Part shown: positions 24,565 through 34,508 of the stretch, piece by piece
Layout of the letters: each line of letters opens with the position of its first letter
Position numbering within the stretch: position 1 is the stretch's first letter
Source of the DNA: Gammaproteobacteria bacterium
GTDB lineage: Bacteria > Pseudomonadota > Gammaproteobacteria > Thiohalobacterales > Thiohalobacteraceae
Assembly: GCA_002699185.1 (NCBI GenBank)
Contig: PABG01000096.1
Coordinates: 1-50,997, forward strand
Reading direction: 5' to 3'
DNA: 50,997 bases
The notes under the pieces: generated by a model
Told to the model about the DNA's origin: nothing
Seen by the model: the letters and a program-made list of their open reading frames with translations, nothing else
Databases searched by the model: none
Translations under genes and position numbers: made by a program

Positions 24565-24888
24565 TCAGACGAACAGGGACAGGGGCGGCGCGCGGGGTTG
24601 CGCCGGGTGATGGTGTGACTGGCGCTCGCCAATGGCGGGGATCGCGACGTGCAGTGCGCGCCGGCTGCGCTCGGGACCGGCGATTGAAACATCCACCGGC
24701 AGGCCGTCCGCGCCGTGCTTGGCATAATGCAGCACATCGCAGGCCTGGCCGAAATGCTCGTGCGAGGCGAAGTCGTGCTCGGCCAGGTGCGTGAGGCTGG
24801 CCACCTGCATACCGGCGAACAGCAGCAGCAACGCCAGCAGGGCATGGCGTACGGAGCGGTTCCGGCAGTGGCGGCGCAGTTGGTGCAT
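24565..24888 (-). CDS. Small histidine-rich exported protein
   Basis: 107 residues, start ATG 24888. A basic N-terminus is followed by one hydrophobic stretch (about 15-32, HALLALLLLFAGMQVASL) and then a short periplasmic part with HLAEHDFASHEHFGQACDVL and a C-terminal HHHP cluster. The His spacing and single cysteine recall small exported proteins often annotated DUF2946, found near metal transporters. It is first in a row of same-strand genes: this one, the beta-barrel, ZnuA-like and ZnuB-like. A zinc-binding or chaperone role is inference. Confidence 0.65.
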   Translation of the reverse strand: MHQLRRHCRNRSVRHALLALLLLFAGMQVASLTHLAEHDFASHEHFGQACDVLHYAKHGADGLPVDVSIAGPERSRRALHVAIPAIGERQSHHHPAQPRAPPLSLFV

Positions 24889-24992
24889 GGCGGCACAGCA
24901 TAGCCCAAAGCCGGCCGGGGTCAACACCGGGTTCGCCACCCGGGCGTGGAATCTATCCATCTCCGGTTCGAGAGGTTACAATTTGCAGACCC

Positions 24993-25102
24993 ATAGCCAC
25001 GGAATACACGGAAAGCACGGGGAATATGAATTCAATGATGCGTAGGTCGGGTTAGCCAGCAGGGCGTAACCCGACACGCGAACTGTCCGTGTATTCCGTG
25101 GC
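24993..25102. repeat. Composite inverted repeat copy 3 (shortened interior)
   Basis: The left arm ATAGCCACGGAATACACGGA begins at 24993; the right arm is at about 25084-25102. The interior has only half a REP (25042-25075, GTAGGTCGGGTTAGCC.. GGCGTAACCCGAC), so this copy looks deleted. Confidence 0.82.
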
Positions 25103-25142
25103 GCTTCTGACTCTCTGCTGGGCCGCACAGACCTGACCGGAC

Positions 25143-25733
25143 ATGGACACCCAGGCAATCGAGCAATTCGGCCAGCGGCTCCACGCCATCCTGCAGCGCC
25201 ATCCGCAGGGACTGAGCGAACACGAGTTGCTGCAGATGTTGCGCGAGGCGGACGAGGACGCGCTCGGCGCGGCCCGTCTCGATGACAGCCTGAACCTGTT
25301 CCAGACCCACTTCATCCTGTTCCATGCCCTGTACCGGCTGCGCGAGCGCCTGCTGGCCGGAGGCGATGAAACCCTGTGGATCCACGTACTGCGCATTCAG
25401 CTGCTGCCGCTGGAAGAAAAGGCCGACCGCGCCCTGGGCGGACACGATCCATTGCGCGACTATTACCTGGACTGGTCCAACCTGGAGCAGACCTCGGCGG
25501 CCGATGTCGAGGCCATGCTGGGGCGTTTCTGGCAACGCTATCTGCGCCAGGACCAGCGGGTCGAGGCGCTGCGCGTGCTGGAACTCGACGCCGGTGCCGA
25601 CGCGACGGCCATCCGCGACCAGTACCGCCGGTTGGCCATGCGCCACCATCCCGACCGTGGCGGCGACACCGCCACCCTGCAGGCCATCAACGAGGCTGCC
25701 GCCCTGCTGCTCGGCAAGGGCGGCAGCCGCTGA
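25143..25733 (+). CDS. DnaJ-related protein with C-terminal J domain
   Basis: 196 residues. The N-terminal about 125 residues match the 'DNAJ-related' domain seen with C-terminal J domains in gammaproteobacteria (GLSEHELLQMLR, LFQTHFILFHALYRLR, YYLDWSNLEQT). The J domain (about 135-196) has LRVLELDAGADATAIRDQYR and an intact HPD tripeptide in RHHPDRGGD, so it should stimulate a DnaK-type ATPase. The client is unknown. It starts a same-strand run of small genes, with 12 nt to the next. Confidence 0.87.
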   Translation: MDTQAIEQFGQRLHAILQRHPQGLSEHELLQMLREADEDALGAARLDDSLNLFQTHFILFHALYRLRERLLAGGDETLWIHVLRIQLLPLEEKADRALGGHDPLRDYYLDWSNLEQTSAADVEAMLGRFWQRYLRQDQRVEALRVLELDAGADATAIRDQYRRLAMRHHPDRGGDTATLQAINEAAALLLGKGGSR

Positions 25734-25745
25734 CGGCACAGCGCC

Positions 25746-26381
25746 ATGTCCCTGTCCGCCTATCAACTCATCCTGTTCCCGCAGCGCGACGATGTCAGCG
25801 AGGCGCAGCGCACAGCATTGCTTTCCCATCTGCTCGGATGCGGCTTCCTCGGTCAGGCATTCGAACTCGACGGGCGCGAGCATTTCACCACCGGTGCGCG
25901 GTTTCTTGACCAACTGGTGTTTCTCGGCTGCTCCCCCCATATCGAGACCGAGCCCCCCGCCGATCCCGAGGCACGCGATCGCGCGGCACGGCAGGGCCGG
26001 TTCTGCCATCTCCATCTCACCCGCCTTCTGCCACGCGCGCGCTTTCGCGCCAATCCGCGCGCCAGGGTGCGCTGCCCGGCCTGTCGCAAGTCCGTGGCGG
26101 CAACCGAGCTCCTGACCGGATCCGGAACGGACCGGACCTGTGCGCACTGCGGACACGAGGCCGCGATCACGGACTGGAACTGGCAGGGACACGCCGGATA
26201 TGCAAACCTGTTTCTGGAGGTCTGGGGCATCCATCCGGGAGAAGCCGCACCTACCGAGGGGTTTATCCAGACGATTGAAAAAATTACGGATTCCCCCTGG
26301 TCCAGCTTCTACACCCAGGCCGGGCAGCAGCCGGCGGATGAAACGGGCCCGGTCATGTGGCACAATGACCGACCAAATTGA
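25746..26381 (+). CDS. Hypothetical protein with a four-cysteine zinc ribbon
   Basis: 211 residues, soluble, no signal peptide. In the central part CPAC (about residue 110) and CAHC (about 137) form a probable zinc ribbon. The C-terminal part has an aromatic block (TDWNWQGHAGYANLFLEVWGIHPGEA) and SPWSSFY. It begins 12 nt after the DnaJ-related gene and is probably co-transcribed with it. I do not recognise a characterised family. The N-terminal YQLILFP..GFLGQAFELDGREHF region looks alpha/beta. Confidence 0.68.
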   Translation: MSLSAYQLILFPQRDDVSEAQRTALLSHLLGCGFLGQAFELDGREHFTTGARFLDQLVFLGCSPHIETEPPADPEARDRAARQGRFCHLHLTRLLPRARFRANPRARVRCPACRKSVAATELLTGSGTDRTCAHCGHEAAITDWNWQGHAGYANLFLEVWGIHPGEAAPTEGFIQTIEKITDSPWSSFYTQAGQQPADETGPVMWHNDRPN

Positions 26382-26426
26382 TCAGGTACGCCAACCGGCG
26401 TACCGCCAGACACTGCAGGTAGTGAT

Positions 26427-26735
26427 ATGGCTTCCGAAGAACCCGAACTGAGCAAGGAAGAGCGCATCCTGCGCATGATGAAGCGGGTGCTCACCGATGT
26501 CGCCAAGGACACCCATGCCAAGCCCGGCTTCCGGCATCCGCTGTCCGAGAACACCATCGAGGGCATTCGCGACTGCCTGGCCCTCATCGCCGCCCGCGAG
26601 CAGGAACTGGCCGAGGAATTCGGCCGCGCCATGAACATGCGCCCGCGCTTCATCGACGAACCCAAGCGCGAGGTTGTCGTGCCGCTGAATGTCACCAGCC
26701 TGCGCGGCGACAAGCCCGGCAGCGGCGACCACTGA
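26427..26735 (+). CDS. Conserved hypothetical protein (SKEERILRMMKRVLTDVAKDT)
   Basis: 102 residues, soluble and mostly helical. It starts MASEEPELSKEERILRMMKR; a central block, HPLSENTIEGIRDCLALIAAREQEL, and a short C-terminal RPRFIDEPKREVVVPL follow. It resembles small uncharacterised proteins of purple sulfur bacteria and their relatives, from memory and with no known function. AGGT precedes ATG 26427. It sits 45 nt after the zinc-ribbon gene and 49 nt before the ParS-like gene, so all may form one operon ending at the 27215 terminator. Confidence 0.68.
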   Translation: MASEEPELSKEERILRMMKRVLTDVAKDTHAKPGFRHPLSENTIEGIRDCLALIAAREQELAEEFGRAMNMRPRFIDEPKREVVVPLNVTSLRGDKPGSGDH

Positions 26736-26784
26736 ATTCAATACAGCCATCGTCTCCCCGCGATCGGGAGACCAGGAGTCGACC

Positions 26785-27192
26785 ATGGACCTCACCAATG
26801 AAGAACGCGTAGCCCTGACCCGCGCCGTGATCCGGATGCTGGACAGCTGGGGCGCCCAGAACTCCGACCAGGTCAAGATCCTGTGCCTGCCGGATGGCAC
26901 ACCCGCGCGCAGGATCAACCGTTTCCGCGACATGAACGAGGCCCTCCCGGATGAGCCCCGGGTCAACGAATCGGTCGAGCACATCCTGGGCATCGCCGAC
27001 GCCCTGCGCACCACCTTCCCGGCCAATCCCCAGATGGCCCCGATCTGGATGCACCGCCGCAACAAGCACCTGCGCCGGCGCACCCCCCTCAGCTGCATGA
27101 TCGAGGACGGCCTCAGCGGCATGGTGCGGGTACGCACCCACCTGGACTGCGCCTTCGCCTGGGACAGTTCGGGCTCGTCCAATCACGCCTGA
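26785..27192 (+). CDS. Protein with ParS/MbcA-type (DUF2384-like) domain
   Basis: 135 residues, start ATG 26785 with AGGAG upstream. The N-terminal part is helical (LTRAVIRMLDSWGAQ). The C-terminal block PIWMHRRNKHLRRRTPLSCMIEDGLSGM resembles the toxin-binding ParS/MbcA domain, where W..NxxL.xRTPL is the recognisable pattern. Such proteins are usually antitoxins to RES-domain toxins, but no RES gene is adjacent. It may be a regulator derived from one. A strong terminator follows 22 nt later. Confidence 0.65.
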   Translation: MDLTNEERVALTRAVIRMLDSWGAQNSDQVKILCLPDGTPARRINRFRDMNEALPDEPRVNESVEHILGIADALRTTFPANPQMAPIWMHRRNKHLRRRTPLSCMIEDGLSGMVRVRTHLDCAFAWDSSGSSNHA

Positions 27193-27214
27193 GCCGGCGG
27201 CCCCCGACCCCTGT

Positions 27215-27241
27215 AAAACCCCGCAATTGCGGGGTTTTTTT
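27215..27241 (+). terminator. Rho-independent terminator after the ParS-like gene
   Basis: Palindromic stem AACCCCGCAATTGCGGGGTT followed by seven T. It closes the gene run at 25143-27192 and isolates the next gene. Confidence 0.92.
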
Positions 27242-27350
27242 GTGCCCCCTCCCGCCGCGCCCGGACTCAAGTCAGCCAGCCCGGCGCCGTTATCCTGTTC
27301 ACACCCCGTATCCGTCGGGGAAGAACAACACCAAGGGAGGTTCCCGCCAA

Positions 27351-28451
27351 ATGTTCAGTATCAAGATGGAGCACGTGCTCGACCGTCTGTCGCGGCACTA
27401 TCAGCCCTTTAACCTGCTGTCCGAGGAACGCCTGCGCGAGGTCGTCAACATCGTCCGTTTCATCGAGTTGCGCGAGGGCGAGATCTTCCAGATCGCCGGC
27501 GGCCAGGATCATGACTACCTGTTCGTGGTCGAGGGCCGGCTGGAGGTCATCTGCAGCGGCACCATCACTTCGCTTGCCGGCCCCGACGACACCCGCAAGC
27601 GCCCCGTGGTGCTGCCGGCCGCCCCGGCGACCTGCACCCTGGTGGCACGCCAGGACAGCATCATCTGTCATGCCGACCGCGAGATGCTGGACAACCTGAT
27701 CTCCTGGGACGAGGTCGTGCACATGATGGAGGACTCCGGCGCCGAGACCGCCAAGCTGCTGGAGAAGGTCCGCAACTCCCTGGTATTCCGGCGCCTGCCG
27801 CTGGAGACCGTGGAACTGGCGTTCCAGAAGATGCAGACCCAGGCCGTCAGGGCCGGCGAATACGTCATCCAGCAGGGCGAGGCAGGCGATGCCTACTACA
27901 TCATCCTCAACGGCCGGGCCGAGGTCTATCAGCGCGGCATCTACGACGACGCCCCGCACAAGATCGCCGATATCGGCGAGGGCGACGCCTTCGGCTGCGA
28001 GGCCCTGATCTCCGGCAGCACCCGCAATGAATCGGTGCTGATGACCGAGGACGGCGAGGTCCTGGTGCTGGACAAGGCCGCCTTCGAGGAACTGATCAGC
28101 AACCCGCTGATCAAGACGGTGAATCCCAGCGTGGCCCGGACCATGGTCGAGACCGGCTACGAACTGATCGACGTGCGGTATCCGGAGGAGTTCGACGACC
28201 ACCACATTCCGGGCGCGCGCCTGGTCCCGCTGTTCGAATTGCGCAATCGGATGGAGGAACTGGACCGGAACAAGCAGTACATCGTCTACTGCCATGGCGG
28301 CAGCCGCAGCGCCGTCGCCGCGCTGATCCTGGCCCAGAACCAGTTCGAGGTGTTGTCGCTGGACGGTGGAATCCGCAGCTGGCCGTTCGAAACCCAGAGC
28401 ATCTATGACCGTCAGATCGTGATGGAAGGCAGGGAAACCGAGGCGGCCTGA
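27351..28451 (+). CDS. Two cyclic-nucleotide-binding domains fused to a rhodanese domain
   Basis: 366 residues, cytoplasmic. The first cNMP-binding-like domain is at about 18-115 (EGEIFQIAGGQDHDYLFVVEGRLEV). The second, at about 146-240, is better preserved (RAGEYVIQQGEAGDAYYIILNGRAEVYQRG and GEGDAFGCEALISGSTRNESV). The C-terminal rhodanese (about 255-350) has ELIDVRYPEEFDDHHIPGA and catalytic Cys324 in CHGGSRS. The start is ATG 27351 with GGGAGG 10 nt upstream. There is no helix-turn-helix, so it is not a CRP-like transcription factor. Coupling of nucleotide binding to sulfane-sulfur chemistry is the obvious hypothesis. It is monocistronic between two hairpins. Confidence 0.85.
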   Translation: MFSIKMEHVLDRLSRHYQPFNLLSEERLREVVNIVRFIELREGEIFQIAGGQDHDYLFVVEGRLEVICSGTITSLAGPDDTRKRPVVLPAAPATCTLVARQDSIICHADREMLDNLISWDEVVHMMEDSGAETAKLLEKVRNSLVFRRLPLETVELAFQKMQTQAVRAGEYVIQQGEAGDAYYIILNGRAEVYQRGIYDDAPHKIADIGEGDAFGCEALISGSTRNESVLMTEDGEVLVLDKAAFEELISNPLIKTVNPSVARTMVETGYELIDVRYPEEFDDHHIPGARLVPLFELRNRMEELDRNKQYIVYCHGGSRSAVAALILAQNQFEVLSLDGGIRSWPFETQSIYDRQIVMEGRETEAA

Positions 28452-28470
28452 GCCCTCGGGCGCCACAACA

Positions 28471-28540
28471 GAACCGGCCGGCAGCGGCCGGTGCGATCAA
28501 ACCGCAACGCCTCCCTCCGGGGAGGCGTTGTTGTTGTTGC
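28471..28540 (+). terminator. Tandem hairpins, probable terminator
   Basis: ACCGGCCG-GCAG-CGGCCGGT (28471-28490) and AACGCCTCC/GGAGGCGTT (28506-28529). The second is followed by GTTGTTGTTG, a weak U tract, so termination may be partial. Confidence 0.6.
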
Positions 28541-28631
28541 AGCGGATCGGGACTGGACTAAACTCGAAGTCAATGGGGTCCGCCCCAGAAACAATCATGC
28601 ATGCCTCACAGTTCATGGAGCGAAGACACAG

Positions 28632-28922
28632 ATGACGAGCGCCAGCAAGAGCACCAGCCGCCGCAAGCCCCCTGCCAGTCCGGCAAAAACCGCCGGGTCG
28701 CCGGCCAAACGGACGACCGCTTCCGGGTCCGGAAAAAAAGCTGCAGGCACCCGGATCACGCCGGAACGACGCCATGAGATGATCGCCGAGGCGGCCTATC
28801 TGCGGGCCGAATCCCGCGGCTTCGCCCCGGCGGACCCGGTGCACGACTGGCTTATGGCGGAACAGGAGGTGGATGCGCGCCTGACCGGACAGGCGCAGGG
28901 CGCGGACACCGCCGTACACTGA
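28632..28922 (+). CDS. DUF2934-domain protein with basic N-terminal tail
   Basis: 96 residues, start ATG 28632. The first about 45 residues are low-complexity and rich in Lys, Arg, Ser, Ala and Pro, resembling a histone-H1-like tail. The rest matches DUF2934 (RRHEMIAEAAYLRAESRGF..DPVHDWLMAEQEVDARL), a short domain of unknown function. The tail suggests nucleic-acid binding (inference). It is convergent with ygiQ, with 10 nt between stops. Confidence 0.75.
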   Translation: MTSASKSTSRRKPPASPAKTAGSPAKRTTASGSGKKAAGTRITPERRHEMIAEAAYLRAESRGFAPADPVHDWLMAEQEVDARLTGQAQGADTAVH

Positions 28923-28932
28923 ATCCGGGAGT

Positions 28933-31116
<2,184 letters not shown>

Positions 31117-31277
31117 GGGAAGAGTACTAGTACTTGAGATTGACGGGGCTTGGATCGACAATAACCGGGCCGCGCCCGACGCAGTTGCACCAGTGTAGCA
31201 TCTTCACCGCTGCAGCGCGTGGCAAAAACCTCTTTTTTTGTAATCTTTCAGGCGGTTGCCGAGGAACCGGGCCGGTC

Positions 31278-31484
31278 ATGGATCAAACCGAACAGTACAA
31301 TCTGCGTCAGCGACTGGAGGCCCTGCGGCTGGAGCACCGGGACCTGGACGAGGCGCTGCTGCGCCTGAATCAGGATCCGGCCATGAACCAGCTCACCCTG
31401 CAGCGGATGAAGAAACGCAAGCTGATGCTCAAGGATATGATCCACCGCCTGGAAAGCGCCCTGATCCCCGATCTGGACGCGTGA
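31278..31484 (+). CDS. DUF465 family small coiled-coil protein
   Basis: 68 residues, start ATG 31278. It is two helices of heptad character (LRQRLEALRLEHRDLDEALLRL, then LQRMKKRKLMLKDMIHRLES) ending with the DUF465/YdcH pattern KKRKLxLKDxI. The family is small, soluble and functionally undefined. The stop TGA overlaps the GTG start of the next gene (GTGA), so the two are translationally coupled. Confidence 0.82.
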   Translation: MDQTEQYNLRQRLEALRLEHRDLDEALLRLNQDPAMNQLTLQRMKKRKLMLKDMIHRLESALIPDLDA

Positions 31485-31783
31485 CCCCGCTGCTGCTCAT
31501 CCTGCTGGCCGCGCTGGTCCTGTTCTGGCTCGACAGCATGAAGGCCCGCGACCTGGCCGCCGCCGGCGCCCGCGACACCTGCCGCCAGCAGGGCCTGCAG
31601 CTGCTGGATGCCACCGTCACCCTGAGCCGCCTGAGCCTCGCCCGTGCCCCGCGCGGCCATGCCACCCTGGCCCGCACCTATCGCTTCGAATACAGCCGCG
31701 ACGGCGACACCCGCCAGACCGGCTTCATCCGCCTGCGCGGCCACCGGATCGAGACCATCGGCCTGGCGGATGATGCCGGGTGA
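31481..31783 (+). CDS. DUF3301 family membrane-anchored protein
   Basis: 100 residues, GTG start at 31481 overlapping the previous stop. One N-terminal transmembrane helix (LLLILLAALVLFWL) is followed by the DUF3301 core (DSMKARDLAAAGARDTCRQQGLQLLDATV, then ARTYRFEYSRDGD and GFIRLRGHRIE). The function is unknown. Gammaproteobacteria commonly place this family beside DUF465-like genes. Confidence 0.82.
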   Translation: MTPLLLILLAALVLFWLDSMKARDLAAAGARDTCRQQGLQLLDATVTLSRLSLARAPRGHATLARTYRFEYSRDGDTRQTGFIRLRGHRIETIGLADDAG

Positions 31784-31798
31784 CACCAAATTCAGGAG

Positions 31799-32019
31799 CG
31801 CCACGGAATACACGGAAAACACGGACGAGATAAATCCAATCCAAAAGTAGGTCGGGTTAGCGTAGCGTAACCCGACACTAATCGTTGGCCTGGCCATGTC
31901 GGGTTACGCCCTTCGGGCTAACCCGACCTACATGCTATCGATAATATTTCATGCCGGGCGCGAAGCGCCTCGGCAATGACCATGAAACCTTCCGTGCTTT
32001 CCGTGTTTTCCGTGGCTAT
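31799..32019. repeat. Composite inverted repeat copy 4 (arms plus inner REP)
   Basis: Outer arms GCCACGGAATACACGGAAAA (31800) and its inverted copy (31990-32019) enclose a full REP at 31847-31931 (GTAGGTCGGGTTAGCGTAGC ... CGGGCTAACCCGACCTAC). It lies between convergent genes. Confidence 0.9.
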
Positions 32020-32028
32020 CAGTAATTC

Positions 32029-33087
32029 TCAATCAATATGCGCGATGCGGTCGACGAACAGCCGTTCCGGCGGCAGGCCGTGGCGGACCAGCAGTTCGAT
32101 CAGCGCCACCAGGTCCGCATCGGGACCGTTGACATAGACATCGAAGCCGGACAGATCCGGATAGTCGGCCGTGATGCGCAGTCCGGCGTGCAGCAGACGC
32201 CGGGCGCGGGGGGACAGGGAGGGGATATCGGTCAGGTCCGGCAGCCCCGAAGGGGTCCAGCCCGGATTGTCGCCCTGCCCCACCACCGGAACGAACTGGA
32301 AGTCATCCAGCGCGTCCTGCCAGGAACGGCAGTAGTTGGCCAGATACAGATCCTCCGGCCGCGGCACCGCCCAGTACAGGCGCAGCGGCTGGTCGAACTC
32401 CAGCGAGATCGCATGCTCGATCAGGCTCTTGACCGGCGCGAAGCCGGTCTCGCAGGCCAGAAACAGGCACGGCCGGCCCGAGTCCTCGTCCAGGGTGAAG
32501 CGTCCAAAGGGCCCCTCCACCTCGACCTTGTCGCGCGGCTTCATCCGGTTGAAGACGTACTCGGCAAAGGGGTCGCCCTCCACATTCTGGACATGAAACT
32601 GCAGCAGCATGCCGTTGCAGGGACAGCTGGCAATGGACTTGTTGCGGCTCGGCAGACCCTCGCCGCTGAGCGTCACGTACTGACCGGCCAGGAACCACAG
32701 CGTCTGGGTGCGCGGCGTGCGCAGATACAGTTCCATCACGGTATCCGACAACGGATTGAGCCGGGCCACCGTGGTGGTGATGTGATGATGCGGGATGTCC
32801 TCGGCGCTGCGCGCCTCCACTGCCTCGAGAACCAGATCGCTGGCGGCATGGGCGCGACACATGAGGAAGTGGTTGTTGGCCCTCTCCTCACGGCTGAACA
32901 CGTAGTCGTGATGCTCCATCCGACCCAGTTCCCCGGAGACCAGCCGTGCCTGGCAGTCGCCGCAGCTGCCGCTGTTGCAGTTGTACCTGAGGTTGAGCCC
33001 GGAGCGCAGCGCGGCCTCCAGCAGCGTCTCCCCGACCTCGGCCCGGAACACATTTCCGGAAGGCAGCAGTTCGACCCGGTGGCTCAT
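32029..33087 (-). CDS. Ferredoxin-type [2Fe-2S] NAD(P)H-flavin reductase (CDP-6-deoxyglucoseen-reductase-like)
   Basis: 352 residues. The N-terminal plant-type [2Fe-2S] domain (about 1-90) has the ligands CNSGSCGDC and a distal LMCRAHA cysteine. An FAD-binding domain (about 100-195) and a NAD(P)-binding domain (from about 205, FLACETGFAPVKSLIEHA) follow. This is the family of CDP-6-deoxy-delta-3,4-glucoseen reductase, but no deoxysugar genes are near, so a general electron-transfer role is more likely. The FAD-binding RxxS motif appears as RNKSIAS. It lies 12 nt downstream of a small gene on the same strand. Confidence 0.88.
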   Translation of the reverse strand: MSHRVELLPSGNVFRAEVGETLLEAALRSGLNLRYNCNSGSCGDCQARLVSGELGRMEHHDYVFSREERANNHFLMCRAHAASDLVLEAVEARSAEDIPHHHITTTVARLNPLSDTVMELYLRTPRTQTLWFLAGQYVTLSGEGLPSRNKSIASCPCNGMLLQFHVQNVEGDPFAEYVFNRMKPRDKVEVEGPFGRFTLDEDSGRPCLFLACETGFAPVKSLIEHAISLEFDQPLRLYWAVPRPEDLYLANYCRSWQDALDDFQFVPVVGQGDNPGWTPSGLPDLTDIPSLSPRARRLLHAGLRITADYPDLSGFDVYVNGPDADLVALIELLVRHGLPPERLFVDRIAHID

Positions 33088-33099
33088 GATGCCGGGTGA

Positions 33100-33456
33100 C
33101 TACAGCAGCCGGAAGGGTTCTTCATCAGTCAGCTGCAACAGCTGCTGCACTGCGGCCAGACCGTCACGGGCAAAGGCGTCGATATCGTCCCAGGCATCGT
33201 TGGCCGCGAAGACCTGGGCGCCATCGGGCAGGATCAGTCGCATCGCCCAGCGGCCCTTGTCCTGCGCCTCCCGGGGCGCCGGTTCACAGGTCAGGTACAG
33301 GCCGGGCTCCGGGTTGCCCTCGTGCACCACGGCCAGGATATAGCGGTAGTCATTGGCATCCCCGGTCTCGATCTCCCCCAGCACGGTCACGGAAAACTGG
33401 CCCAGCTGATAGCGTTGCTGTGGGATGGCGGTCTTGATATCGGGCTTGTTCTGCAT
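33100..33456 (-). CDS. Hypothetical protein (MQNKPDIKTAIPQQRYQLGQ)
   Basis: 118 residues, start ATG 33456. It is a soluble, acidic, alpha/beta pattern with YILAVVHEGNPEPGLYLTCEP and a C-terminal helix DDIDAFARDGLAAVQQLL. It has one cysteine and no signal peptide. It precedes the ferredoxin-type reductase by 12 nt and is probably co-transcribed with it; a partner or regulator of that enzyme is conceivable. I do not recognise the family. Confidence 0.65.
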   Translation of the reverse strand: MQNKPDIKTAIPQQRYQLGQFSVTVLGEIETGDANDYRYILAVVHEGNPEPGLYLTCEPAPREAQDKGRWAMRLILPDGAQVFAANDAWDDIDAFARDGLAAVQQLLQLTDEEPFRLL

Positions 33457-33618
33457 GCTCGGGCACCCCCTGTATGGCTTTACCGCCAATTGTAACGGAT
33501 GGACGGCGGCGACAAACCCCAAATACCTGCTTGATTACCGGGGTTAATGCGCCCATCCGGGGCCTGGGTTAGAATTTCCCTCAACCGCAGAATCGATCAA
33601 CCCCCGGAGGGCGACACG

Positions 33619-33858
33619 ATGCCGTACTACATCTATGACATCACCCAGGATCCAACCGGTATCGCCAGGAACCTGGAATACCAGGCCGAGTTCGAGTCCT
33701 TCCAGGAGGCCAAGAAGTTCGCCCGCAACCGCCGCGCCGAACTGGGCCGGGACACGGATATCATGGTCAAGGTCATGTTTGCACCGAACCAGCTCGAGGC
33801 CGAGGAACGGCTGATGGAGAAGCGCGAAAAGCCGATCGTGATGGAGTGGGAAAAGTAA
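33619..33858 (+). CDS. Small conserved hypothetical protein (MPYYIYDITQDPTG)
   Basis: 79 residues, start ATG 33619 behind GGAGG. It begins with a beta strand (PYYIYDIT) and continues as a helix rich in Glu, Lys and Arg (FQEAKKFARNRRAEL), ending EKREKPIVMEWEK. Similar short PYYIY-type proteins occur in related bacteria without a known role, from memory. It is followed after 7 nt by a four-cysteine protein gene and is surely co-transcribed with it. A divergent reductase operon lies upstream. Confidence 0.7.
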   Translation: MPYYIYDITQDPTGIARNLEYQAEFESFQEAKKFARNRRAELGRDTDIMVKVMFAPNQLEAEERLMEKREKPIVMEWEK

Positions 33859-33865
33859 CGCTCCG

Positions 33866-34324
33866 ATGGAAGAGGACGAATACCGCTCCACCTACGACGC
33901 CGTCAATCAACGGCGCTGTATCTTCGAGAAAGCCATCAACGCCCGCCATGTCGGCTGCAGCCAGATGCACCGCTTCTACCTTGCCGACCGTGAAGGCGTG
34001 GGCTGCAAGTCCGAGGATGCCAACCGACGCTGCATCGCCCTGCTGGAGCGGATGCGCCGGGACGCCCGCTTCGCCCTGCAGCTGACCCACATCGGCGGCC
34101 CGCTGCCGCACAACAAGGAGATCCGGGTCCAGGTCGGAGGGCTGCTCGGCATCCAGGCCCTGGTGCAGCCGGAGACGGCCGGCAGCGGCCGGGTGGAGAA
34201 CGCCTTCGACGCCCTCAACCGGGCCGAGCAGCGGTTCGGCAGCATCGACGCCATCCCCTTCAACGAGATCATGAAGGACATCAAGCAGTTTCAGGGCCGC
34301 AGCCGCCGCAGTAGTAGAAGATAG
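33866..34324 (+). CDS. Conserved hypothetical protein with four spaced cysteines
   Basis: 152 residues, start ATG 33866. The N-terminal third holds four cysteines, at about 18, 31, 47 and 56 (RRCIFEK, HVGCSQMH, GVGCKSED, NRRCIALL), with His and Asp between them. This could be a zinc or Fe-S site, although the spacing is not a standard motif. The C-terminal two thirds are helical. A Ser/Arg-rich end runs straight into composite repeat copy 5, and the stop lies within its left arm. No known function; it pairs with the preceding 79-residue gene. Confidence 0.68.
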   Translation: MEEDEYRSTYDAVNQRRCIFEKAINARHVGCSQMHRFYLADREGVGCKSEDANRRCIALLERMRRDARFALQLTHIGGPLPHNKEIRVQVGGLLGIQALVQPETAGSGRVENAFDALNRAEQRFGSIDAIPFNEIMKDIKQFQGRSRRSSRR

Positions 34325-34500
34325 CCACGGAAAGCACGGAAAACACGGACGATAAAAATTGATCCAATCGTAGGTCGGGTTAGCCCGTCAGGGCGTAACC
34401 CGACATTGGCATCATGCTGTCGGGTTACGCTGCGCTAACCCGACCTACGGTCTATAGCCGCATTGTTTTTGTCCGTGCTTTCCGTGTTTTCCGTAGCCAT
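34321..34500. repeat. Composite inverted repeat copy 5 (arms plus inner REP)
   Basis: The left arm ATAGCCACGGAAAGCACGGA begins at 34321; the right arm is 34471-34500. The REP inside is 34370-34448. In the left arm the AAAG and AAAC units are swapped relative to other copies, as if 9-nt units were exchanged. The TAG stop of the previous gene is formed by the repeat's first bases. Confidence 0.9.
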
Positions 34501-34508
34501 TACCAATT

